Shown here: positions 55,421-64,000 of the stretch, piece after piece
Position numbering within the stretch: the first letter of the stretch is position 1
How the letters are laid out: every line of letters starts with the position of its first letter
Origin: Aradus depressus
Lineage: Eukaryota; Arthropoda; Insecta; Hemiptera; Aradidae
NCBI GenBank assembly: GCA_963662175.1
Contig: OY759217.1
Location: forward strand, 18,912,562-18,976,561
Length of the DNA: 64,000 nucleotides
Direction: 5' to 3'
Made by a program: the position numbers and the translations under genes
The notes under the pieces: model-generated
The model's database searches: none
What the model saw: only the letters and a program-made list of their open reading frames with translations
Told to the model about the DNA's origin: nothing

Positions 55421-56058
55421 ATTTATAATTAAACATGACGATGGTGTAATGTATAATTTTTTTTATGGAATAGACAATATTTCAAAGAGTGAAGTTTGAT
55501 TTATTTATTTATTATAAGTTTCTATAATATGTCTGCGTGTGTTTATAGTTTTCATGAAATAATAAAAAATTACACAATATTGCATATATTTTTACAAGCA
55601 CTGATCCGACTGGCATCAAAATTAATAGGTCTGGAATCTTCATAGAGAAGAATTTTTGCAATAGTTTACTTCAAATAAGATTCTATGCACATAAGCACAG
55701 CCGCCATGCGGAAAAACATTTTTCTTTAAGTTTGTCGGTAGTACAATCGGACTCTGAAGTTCTCTCGGTCTTATCATCATTTTCCCATTTCTTCGGAACA
55801 GATAAATAAAAATAAGGATGGTATTAAATCTTGGGCGTACCAAAGCAATACAATGGAAATCCGTCGATTTTGAGGAGGAAGCCAGCCGGTTTTTTTTTTA
55901 AATTCACAGTACGTGCTGAAAAAACTTTTTCGAACTGAAAAATACTTCTTGAAATGTCTATATTGATGTGACATTTCGTACTTGGCTGCTCTACTTCAGA
56001 TGTAAATGGACTTTTCAAAAATTGAAATATTATTTTCAAGATAGTATCTAATTTAATA
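55421..56058. other. unassigned DNA
   Basis: 55690-55800 resembles 56460-56560 weakly ('gcggaaaa', 'gtacaatc.ga.t'). No gene. Confidence 0.3.
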
Positions 56059-56372
56059 AGTAATACGGAGGTATCAGTCCAACAATAGGTTAGGTTAAGT
56101 TTTATGACTCATGCCCGGGCTTTAACTACGAGGTTATATCGCCTACTACCAGAGCGCTCTTTCGTCACTGGTGGACATGAGCTCGACTCTACTGTGAGTC
56201 CTCCTTTTGCCTACCCTAAATTTTTATTCACTTAGGGCAGGGGTCTTTAACGAGTACCTGACATCGTACAGGCTCGGGACCATCGCTTAACGTCCCTACC
56301 GAAGCTATATTATTTAGACTACTTGTGGTGTAAATAAAATATATTGTTGGACTGGATACCTCCATATTACTT
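56059..56372. mobile_element. inverted-repeat element enclosing a SINE
   Basis: 'agtaatacggaggtatcagt' plus 'ccaacaata' at the left and 'tattgttggactggatacct' plus 'ccatattact' at the right form TIR-like arms of about 30 bp. A 5'-truncated SINE fills most of the space between them. Confidence 0.55.
56087..56304 (-). mobile_element. 5'-truncated SINE copy
   Basis: Minus-strand SINE from the tail 'aggttaggttaagttttatg' to 'catcgcttaacgtcc'. Its tail directly follows the left arm of the enclosing inverted repeat. Confidence 0.8.
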
Positions 56373-57079
56373 CATAACATTAAAACCCACTAAATCCGCC
56401 TAGCAATCAAGAAATAAAGTTTCTAATTTTGTATCCAAGAACATTCTACGGACCCTATAGCCGCCTTGCGGAAAATCACATTTTTTTCACTTTTTGAGGG
56501 TACAATCAGAATTTGACCTTGGCTTGGACAAAATTTCTCGACCCTACCACCACTACATACTTCCATTTGATCATTCGGGACATGGAAGTAAAAAACAATT
56601 TGACTCTATAAAGCTTCTTTCCAAAGCATATATTCTGTTGTTATTCTTACTCCTCCAGGTTGTCTCCGAAGATATGGCAATGGTGAATGTTACCTGTCCT
56701 CTTCCGCTATTGGGTAAACCTTCCGACATGTACCTCCATGTTTTAGGTACACAATTTGTAAGGTGTAAAGATTAGTTAAAATATTTAATGAAATTTTCTG
56801 ATCAAGTAAGAATGTGGAGGAGCCAAGAAGGTGCTGAGAGACCAAACAAACCATGGTCTGATGGATGGTTTGTTGAGTGTCACTTGTTACAAATTAGGTG
56901 GCTCCCCACAATAAACCTGTCCCTCACTACACTACACTATACACTACACTCCATGGCACATCATTAATTTAGTTGGCCCTCCCAACTACGGCTTTATTTA
57001 GAGAGCTCTCCGCATAGGCGCCTCTCCCGCGTCACATCCATAGAAAGTCCTCATTATAAAAAAATTATCTTTAATATTA
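56373..57079. other. unassigned DNA
   Basis: A 93-codon open frame at 56494-56775 has a hydrophobic stretch (AYILLLFLLLQVV) but no known domain; it is probably chance. Confidence 0.3.
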
Positions 57080-57345
57080 AGACTATGCCAACTTACATCA
57101 AGCGTATTCAGTCCTGAGAACAATTGTCGACGCACGTTCTATTCCGTTTCCTAAACTTCCATTCAAAACTTTCCTTCCTAGAAAATCCTTTTGCCTAATC
57201 TCTGTCATCCTATTCCCATCAAGACAATCCTCTCCGAAGATTGAGGTGGTGCTGGCCGAGAGACCGATTACATTAATGTAGCTACTATGTATTTAGGAGT
57301 GCTGGAAATGGCCAGTTTCTCCCCTCATATTCAGCTCGAGAAATG
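57080..57345 (+). pseudogene. Jockey-clade LINE 3' relic
   Basis: 'cttacatcaagcgtattcag' (IKRIQ), 'gtcctgagaacaattgtcga' (LRTIVD) and 'cattcccatcaagacaatcctctccg' echo IQAFQSKLLRRIVNAP and SHSHPDNPPRR of the intact copy. Short and full of indels. Confidence 0.55.
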
Positions 57346-57399
57346 GCGTTTGTAGATGGATATGTTTGTTCCAACAACATATCTAAGTGATTGATCAGT

Positions 57400-57945
57400 T
57401 TTCAATGAACCCTCTAAGGGAAGACAACACCTATTAATTTTCAGCCAAATCGGCCAAAGGGAAGATAGGGAGGGATTAAAGGGAAGCTTAACACAAAAAC
57501 TATAATAACTGCCGTTAATGTACGTCGTAATGTATTGACGGGAAATTTCATATAATATGTGAATTCAAAGCCTATAAGGACACCTTTTCTGTGGAATCAG
57601 CCGAGGGGAGGACTACTCAAGGCAAGAATCTCAATAACTGCCAATGTAATGAATGTATCGAAATTTCATACTTAGTCAAAACTCAATGAGGAAATAACCT
57701 GTCAAATATCAGCGATATCGGCTGCAGGAAAGGGGTTTCAGGAGAGGGGACTCAATTCAAGAATCCCAATAACTACCGATGTAATGAATCTATAGCTCAA
57801 AATTTAGTATGAACATTCAGAAGCCATTTTGGAACTCAAATATTGAGTTTTAAACCAAACGGGACTTTGGAGGGAGAGCGAAAACGTAATTGATTAATTC
57901 GTGCTGGGAAAGCCGATAGCCGATGATTCATCAATGACTTTTTGA
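57400..57945 (+). repeat. module family D copy, four modules
   Basis: Modules with 'aataactgccgttaatgtac', 'aataactgccaatgtaatga' and 'aataactaccgatgtaatga', then the end block and 'attcgtgctgggaaagccga'. Strongly similar to 62.93-63.37 kb. Confidence 0.68.
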
Positions 57946-58345
57946 TGTGTAAACATCTTAGCTCTCGGAAGGGACTATGTCAGAGCGTAAGGCCAACCTC
58001 ACATTAGGCAATTCCGAGGCGACGCGACTGATACTCAAGTATCAGCCATTTGAGTTGCCTGTGGGTATGATACCCGTAGGCAACTTTTCTCCTCACACTG
58101 AGGATACTGTGCAGTGACTTCTAAGATACCCTCAAGATACTTGAGTATCGGTCGCGTCGCTTCGGAATTGCCTAATGTGAGGTTGGCCTTAGTCTCATTG
58201 ATGTGAATGCTGCGTAAGTGTGTGTGTATCGGACTGTTGCTCGCGCAGCGAAAACATACCCATCTACACACTTCTTTATCTGTGATGTCAGCTGTTTTTG
58301 AGCATTTCTACGTTAATGAAATAAGAAAGTGTGTAATATATTTCG
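57946..58345. repeat. dispersed repeat, empty-site copy
   Basis: Inverted paralogue of the 37.0-37.88 kb host repeat. It lacks the PLE composite found there (single TGTAATATATTT at 58332-58343) and contains a MITE that the other copy lacks. Confidence 0.65.
57991..58188. mobile_element. 198-bp PIF/Harbinger-like MITE
   Basis: Inverted arms of about 54 bp with two or three mismatches: both ends read GGCCAACCTCACATTAGGC inward, then 'gacgcgac' and 'gatactcaagtatc'. Flanks are TAA on the left and TTA on the right; the paralogous locus near 37832 reads a single TAA between the same neighbours, so the target is 3 bp (or TA). The GGCC terminus resembles the Harbinger element at 12.67 kb. Confidence 0.75.
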
Positions 58346-58506
58346 TCTGAATATGACTTTTTATGTTGTACATTTATTTGGTACATTTAATGTTGTGATC
58401 ATCGAAGAAAGTGTAACATATTTCGATGGTGTTATATATTTCGTCACATATGAACGTGTAAAGTTAAATATATAATAAAACCAATAACAATAAAACAACT
58501 CTAAAA

Positions 58507-58705
58507 AACCATGGTGGCCGTGCGGGCTAGAGCGTAGGGCTTTGATCGCATGGTCTCACCTTGGTTTGCCGGTTCGCATCCCATCCGGGAGTTTTATTTC
58601 GTAAATAAAACTCTTTTCCGGGGCCATGGATGTCGTAAATAATTAGGTAACACCATTATAAGAGTCATGGCTAATATACATCGTACATAAGGCCAAAAAA
58701 AAACT
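58507..58705 (+). mobile_element. second tRNA-derived SINE family
   Basis: 'tggccgtgcgggctagagcg' resembles an A box and 'ccggttcgcatcccatccgg' a B box. The body continues to 'catcgtacataaggcc' and an A run. Near-identical flanks 'aactctaaaa' (about 58496) and 'aactataaaa' (about 58706) may be the TSD. Only one copy was seen in the window. Confidence 0.6.
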
Positions 58706-58784
58706 ATAAAATGATCTTTCGGTAAGAAACTTTTAGGCTAAGATGAAAATAATACAGCAGTGTAAATCTAAAAAAATATATTTA

Positions 58785-58955
58785 TTTTAGCTATCACAAA
58801 CCTATAATTTCATGTATAAAAGAAATAGAAGAACAATAAATTTGAAAGTTTAATTCATCATGCAACTTATCTTATTGTAACATTATAAAACAAATTTTAA
58901 ACAAAATTAGTGCACGACAGCAAATTTTTGAAACTAAAGCAGATGTGTTTATTTT
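58785..58955 (+). repeat. dispersed repeat, partner at 10.4 kb
   Basis: Direct-orientation relative of 10380-10545. Confidence 0.55.
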
Positions 58956-59745
58956 GTAACTTGTGAAATAGTCATTTCTTACTACATCAGCCATGTTAAT
59001 ATTGAAGCTATACATATTTGTCGATATCATTCAAAACGACAAGGACTAAACTTAACCTTTGAAAAGTATATTATCCCCGAGTACATGTATTAGTGACAAT
59101 AGAAAGATTAAAAGTGGGACTCACCCTGAAGACAAGTTGGGAGAGGAGAGAAGAGAAGAGAAGAGGCGAGGTGGGGGCGCAGGTTCCCACGGCTAAGATG
59201 AATGCCGCCACTGCCACTCCGCTATAAACATTAGAAGGGACACAGCGTAAAAAGAGTAGTCAGGAATTCTCCAGCCAGTCCGGGAATCTGGGCTTTCGGG
59301 GCTATCCCAGTCCTCCTTCCTTCGGGAGGGATTAAAAAGATAACTAAAAAAAAAAGTATATATATGAATTCAAAAACAACAAAAAAAAACACCACCTACT
59401 CATTCCTATGTCAGAATCATTTAGGTAGACTTGAGGTCAGTGGTACTCAATCGGATACAGCTCAAAAAGGTTTAGTTTAGTAATCTCTCAATCGATTTGA
59501 TGAAATCATTATTGGCTACAAAAGTCACTATAATTATATATTTTATCTATATTAGTTATATATCACAATTTTTTTTAAAATATTACTAAGAAGTTTGAAA
59601 CCGCTGTCGCAATAAGAAAATATGGCAGTGTGTCATCCTCAAGTAGAAGTTATAACTAGCCAACCAGGAATACTTGCTTAAGGGAAGAAATTATCTTTAT
59701 TTATATGTACTGACAGAAACTAAGGGTCGCCCTCTGACGCATAAA
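58956..59745. other. unassigned DNA
   Basis: A short purine-rich patch (gagaggagagaagagaagag) at about 59144. No gene recognised. Confidence 0.35.
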
Positions 59746-59750
59746 CCATG

Positions 59751-60355
59751 ATACACTGACACCGCTAAACATCAACCACAGAAACATCCCCTGGACACCA
59801 ACACACCAGGCGGTGAAGTATCTAGGGGTGCTCTTAGACACCAAACTGACCTGGGGCCAACACATTAACTCCAAATTGACACATGTCTATACTAGACTCT
59901 CCTCACTCTACCCACTTCTCAACAAGAACACTACACTCCGACATGAATATGCCACACTTCTCTACACCGCACTCATACGGCCACTCATCACATACGCCTG
60001 TCTGGTTTGACTCGGCACAAGCCAGAACAACATTAAGAAACTGATCAGGTTCAAAAACGAAGTTCTCCGCCTTGCTGTAAACGCGCCTTGGATGGTAAGG
60101 AATTCTCAGATACGCAGGGAGCTGGGTGTTCCCGACGTTAGAGACTTCATATTGGAGTTAGCGACAGGATTCAGGGCTGGGCTGCAGAGTGTTTCTGGAG
60201 CCGCTACCTTTGGCATTGGGGAACCTCTGCTACACCGTCGTCTGAAGCCCCGGCTTCTACAAGACATCATATTTTAACAATATACAATATGTATATATAT
60301 ACTTTTTAAATTGTGTATAGCGCTCCTTGCGCTGATCCGAATAATGAGTTTTTTT
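59751..60355 (+). pseudogene. Jockey-like LINE 3' part with one nonsense codon
   Basis: LTPLNINHRNIPWTPTHQAVKYLGVLLDTKLTWGQHINSK, then YTRLSSLYPLL, LLYTALIRPLITYACLV, TGA, LGTSQNNIKKLIRFKNEVLRLAVNAPWMVRN, ELGVPDVRDFI. The TGA replaces the tryptophan of the conserved CPVW motif and the frame then continues to TAA at 60277. A short 3' UTR follows. It is related to, but distinct from, the LINE at 52.2-53.1 kb. Confidence 0.85.
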
Positions 60356-60400
60356 TTAAAACTCACTTTTCAGATTTGAAATTGGTTAAGTAAATTAAAC

Positions 60401-60712
60401 CGCCTTCTGAGCTCAAGCAAGATCGTGGGATCGAAAGCCGACCGAGGCCCTAAGTTTATTTTATCTGGGAAGGAAAATAAACTTAAGCACGCCGTCCTTC
60501 GGATGGGACGTTAAGCGATGGTCCCGAGCCTGTTCGATGTCAGATACTCGTTAAAGACCCCTGCCCTAGGTGAATAAAAATTTAGGGTAGGCAAAATTTA
60601 GAACTCCCACAGTAGAATCGGGCTCATGTTCACCAGAGTGACGAAAGAGCACTCTGGTAGTAGGCGATATGACCTCGTAGTTAAAGCCCGGGCATCAGTC
60701 ATAATAACTAAC
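60401..60712 (+). mobile_element. SINE copy lacking the A box
   Basis: Begins in the tRNA-like head at 'ccttctgagctcaagcaaga' and continues through the full body to 'gcccgggcatcagtcataat'. Confidence 0.82.
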
Positions 60713-62534
60713 TATAAATATATATTATAAAAATATAAAGAAAAACGTGTCTCTTAAAGAATATTGTCTATTTCACAAAATATATTAAATATATGGTAGC
60801 AATACGTTTTTCTTTAGTTTTTATTGTGTTTCACAATATCTTTGCAGATATAGAGTATCAATGATGATGGTAATGATAAACATCCTCCCTTATTTGCGCG
60901 GACGTCAAATTTATATTTAAGTCTTACTTAATCTAAGTTTGTGGTTTTATTTTCTGATCTTGAAGGATAAGGGAAGAAAAAAATAAAATAAATAAAAAAA
61001 TAGAACGTGACGAATGCAGACAAATATTTCAGTGTTTAAGGAGGTACCAGATAAAGGTGAGTGAGTAGGAGTTAGGTGGAAACAGTAGAGGAGACAAAAT
61101 GTGGGAACCCAAAGAGGATTCTGAATAAATCGTCAATTTAGACTAATTCGAGAAGTTGGTTCCCAGGGTTCTCCATGGTTAGAGTATTCAACTCTCCAAC
61201 AAATAGTCGATTGAAGTCCCATTTAAGGAAGAAATAACCTTCGCATGGTAAACACTCTGCCGTCCAAGTCTGATGTGCTGTTTCCATTATCTGTTGATTT
61301 ATAGAAGGGGTGGGTGCAGGCGCGGATACTAGGAGGGGGCAATGGGTGCAATTCTGAACTTCTTACTGTTTTCAAGAATCGTTACTAACTTATCCCTAAT
61401 TAAACCGATTACACGCGGAAAGACCCATATAGAAAATATTACGCCAAAAATCACTGTAACAATTACTATACTGGACCGGAGCGATGGGGGAGAATCAAAT
61501 ATAGACAGACTTACTACGAGGAATCAACCAGTACTATTTACAGTATGGAAAGGAAAAATTATAAACCGTAAATCTTACGATCTGCACAGAAAAATTTACT
61601 TGGTTCACGAAAAAAATTTCTTAGTTATTCTACAAAAAAAAAAGTATATTATAAAATATATTTTTATCGGCATAACAACAATAGTAATAACAATCATCGA
61701 AAAAATTATCACTAGATATGCAAAAACCTTCCGGAGGAGATTGTAATTAAATATTTAATGCAAAAACTTCAATCATTCACAAACTTAAATTGCACTGAGA
61801 CTTGTATACTTGTATACTATACCAAATACTTGTATACCAAAGTATATACACTTCGTATGTATGTTTTAGATTGTTGTATCTTCTACAAGAAATAATGAAA
61901 ATATACCATAACCTGTATTTTTTATTATATTAATTTTAACTACCTAAATTATTTAGGTAGACAAACAGGAAGATAGGTAACTCTCATCAAAACTGCCCCC
62001 TCCTTGCTCCCCTACCCCGAGCGAAAACCTTTGCACTACACAAAATTGCATACTTTGTCTCAATTAGAAATTTATTTCTAAGTTAGTTTGAAAATGTATA
62101 CAAATTTATAAAGGAAAGTTTCATGAAATATTCGTTGCTGTTTTGAACGCACTACAGAAAAAGGTCTGCTTTTCTGGGAAATTCTCACTACGGTATTCAA
62201 GCGGCACAGCTTTTCAGACAAGAATTTTGAAATGTATTTAGTCTTAAATTTTAACGCATCATATGCTTAAGTAAAAAAATATATACCTATCAATTTAATT
62301 GAAGTCAAATTCTCGGCCTCGAGTAATGTGGTCAACTGTTTTGTATTTTGCATATCTTTAGTATTTTTTTAATCAAAACTTTATACATATATGCTTTTGT
62401 AATTAAAACATGGAGGTGAAAAAAACTTGTTTTCAGTAAATATTTCTTATAAATTGTATAAATCCCTTTAGGCTTTTTATTTTATGGATTTATTTTTAAA
62501 CCCTACTCAATTTTAGGATGAAAAACGGTTATTT
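60713..62534. other. unassigned; PLE-tail fragment and one 134-codon frame
   Basis: 60755-60850 repeats 'attgtctatttcacaaaat' and 'tagcaatacgtttttcttta' from 9.95-10.25 kb. 61342-61746 is an Ile/Lys-rich 134-codon frame (MGAILNFLLFSRIVTNLSLI) with a hydrophobic segment near its C-terminus; I recognise no family and AT-rich composition can explain it. Confidence 0.35.
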
Positions 62535-62797
62535 AATTGAGTGGTTGACGCGAAAAAGGTTCTAAGCGCCACTTTAGTCGAAAATGAGATTTCTATGGAA
62601 TCAGGTTCTATAGGTCTCTAGAGACTGTGTAGGGAAGTTTTTTTTTGCCGTTACAGCAGCAGTTGGTAGTATTGAGCCCACGTCAGCGTTGAGCCTCATG
62701 GAAGAAGGTTCTAACAGCCACCAGTAGTTCTCAACATGGCAGAGGAAGGAAGTGGTATTTTGGCGTTTAGAACCTTTTTCGCGTCAACCACTCAATT
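62535..62797. mobile_element. MITE with long TIRs, copy 2
   Basis: Same element as 3484-3742 in reverse orientation with the same termini and interior ('gaaccttcttccatgaggct' reverse-complemented). AATT at both edges again. Confidence 0.82.
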
Positions 62798-62929
62798 TCC
62801 TAATTAGATTAAATTTTTTTTTTCCCCAGAAAAACAGTTAGTGGCAGGATTTTATTTTTTGTTGCACATTTTTGCATGTTTTGGCCTTTTTATTGCATGT
62901 TTTTTAATTTTTTTTTACTACACGAAATC
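62798..62929. other. unassigned AT-rich DNA
   Basis: T-rich filler between the MITE and family D. Confidence 0.35.
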
Positions 62930-63490
62930 CGGCCTCTAGACATCACCTATTGGTTTTCAAACGGCCATAGGGGAGGGAGGGATTAGAGAGGAGGTTTAAT
63001 ACAAACATTTTAATAACTACCATTGTAGTGAATGTATTGACACGAAATTTCATATGTAAATACAATGCCCTATAAGGACAACACCTATTAATTTTCAGCG
63101 GAATCAGCCGAAGGGGAGGGGTTACTCAACTCAAGATTCACAATAACTGCCAATGTAATTAATGTATCGACATGAAATTTCATATTTAAAATCAAAACCC
63201 AATAACCTGTCAAATATCAGCGATATCGGCTGTAGGAAAGAGGGGTTCAGGAGAGGGGGCTCAATTTAAGAATCCTAATAACTGCCGAAAGCGAAAACGT
63301 AATTGATTAATTCGTGGTGGGAAAGTACATAGCCGATGATTCATCAATTTTTTATTTATTTTGCAACTTGTGAAATGTAATGAATCTATCGTCATGAAAT
63401 GTTATATTTCAATTCAAAACTACTTAAGGAAGGCCTCTATTAAGTTTCCGCGAAATTGGTCAAAGGGAAGAGGGGCTCGACTTGAATATC
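62930..63490 (+). repeat. module family D copy
   Basis: Modules near-identical in wording to those at 57.4-57.9 kb, the end signature 'attcgtggtgggaaagtaca' at about 63310-63345, then a partial further module at 63375-63490. Confidence 0.65.
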
Positions 63491-63494
63491 CCAA

Positions 63495-63845
63495 CATATA
63501 AATAATAATAATTTATTTCCGTTAAACCAATACATGGTAATAGGATACGTCAAAAGAATTTATACAATAAGATAGCTTATAAATTAGATTTATAATTACT
63601 TAAGTCACATGTATTATTAGTAATAGTAACAAAACTATTAAAAAAAATAAAATGAAATTAATATAAACTGAACAAATAAATACTTAAAAATATATGAGTG
63701 TATAAACAAATTAATACAAGATACGTTTAAAATAAGTAGGGACATTTTTCAATTTAATGAAAATTAAGATAACTATTTTTTTTTTTAAAACTCTTCGGAA
63801 GTGTTTTTATCCCAATGATGTTTCGGGGCGTTCTTACGTATTGTT
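63495..63845 (-). mobile_element. hammerhead-like repeat with (ATT)n tail
   Basis: Minus-strand copy: tail 'ataataataatttatttccg' at 63508, body, then the core region at 63800-63840 reading 'cgccccgaaacatcattggg' on the minus strand. CTGATGA is lost because the copy breaks at 'tacgtaagaac'. Confidence 0.6.
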
Positions 63846-63917
63846 GTATGTAATAACAGCTGATGCAATACAACATTTATTATGAGAATTTCGAAGTCAC
63901 TATTTAAGTCAAATATT

Positions 63918-64000
63918 AGGTTAGGTTAGGTTTTATGACTCATGCCCGGGCTTTAACTACGAGGTCATATTGCCTACTACCAGAGCGCTCTTTCGTCACT
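63918..64000 (-). mobile_element. SINE copy cut by the window end
   Basis: Minus-strand SINE with tail 'ttaggttaggttaggtttta' followed by 'catgcccgggctttaactac' and 'ccagagcgctctttcgtcac'. The remainder lies beyond the window. Confidence 0.82.

Noticed and set aside
58510..58590. Possible tRNA gene
   Set aside because: tRNA-like boxes are followed by a SINE-type body and A-rich tail; no closed acceptor stem could be seen.
42300..60010. TGA read as tryptophan (altered genetic code)
   Set aside because: TGA stands at Trp in two LINEs, but TAG also appears at Trp in the 26.6-kb relic and TGA at Arg in the 52-kb LINE, and intact ORFs here use normal TGG. Pseudogene decay explains it.
61342..61746. 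134-codon Ile/Lys-rich membrane protein
   Set aside because: AT-rich composition favours such frames; no conserved motif or promoter context seen.

Overview
This window looks like a stretch of AT-rich, transposon-dominated arthropod nuclear DNA, probably insect. The reasons are the mix of Jockey-clade and other non-LTR retrotransposons, Penelope-like elements (PLEs), PIF/Harbinger and hAT remnants, tRNA-derived SINEs whose tails resemble the TTAGG insect telomere repeat, and many satellites. A hemipteran is a guess only. I found no host protein-coding gene, rRNA gene or functional tRNA gene that I can support. Almost every recognisable protein is a reverse transcriptase or transposase piece.

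Layout. 1-12.6 kb: a decayed PLE tail, a complete SINE with target-site duplication (TSD), two fold-back MITEs, a LINE 3' end, a pogo-like TIR element, a 1.27-kb GC-rich minisatellite (6.66-7.92 kb) next to a second tandem array, and several copies of a dispersed non-coding family called here 'module family D'. Family D is built from roughly 100-130 bp modules that read 'aataactgccgatgtaatga / tgtatcgacacgaaatttca'. It starts near 'ggggaagttatgtaatcgg' and ends near 'ctggggaagtacattgccgg'. 12.67-13.49 kb: a deleted PIF/Harbinger transposon with TIRs, a TAA TSD and the first exon of its transposase. 16.4-16.9 kb: a 71-bp minisatellite. 18.3-24.1 kb: a head-to-head pair of PLEs forming a palindrome with 2.6-kb arms, one ORF open and the other 5'-truncated and frameshifted. 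24-36 kb: LINE relics, family D, hammerhead-like repeats and a small palindrome. 37.05-37.67 kb: a second head-to-head PLE-tail insertion carrying two hammerhead-like motifs. 37.89-39.24 kb: a 5'-truncated Jockey-type LINE with TSD. 40-48.4 kb: old LINE and SINE copies, a third palindromic insertion (45.27-45.44 kb) inside a LINE, and a hAT C-terminal relic. 52-64 kb: two further Jockey-like fragments, more SINEs and family D, a Harbinger-like MITE, and a second copy of the 3.5-kb MITE.

The most interesting pattern is that three unrelated PLE-type insertions share one architecture. Each is a head-to-head palindrome, flanked as a whole by a 12-15 bp TSD, with a 19-28 nt non-palindromic extension on one side only. 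Two of them (18.3 and 37.0 kb) carry CUGAUGA/stem II/GAAA hammerhead cores in both arms; the third has a hammerhead-like loop. For the 37-kb case a paralogous repeat at 58.3 kb preserves the empty site. All calls rest on reading the sequence by eye; no database search was possible.
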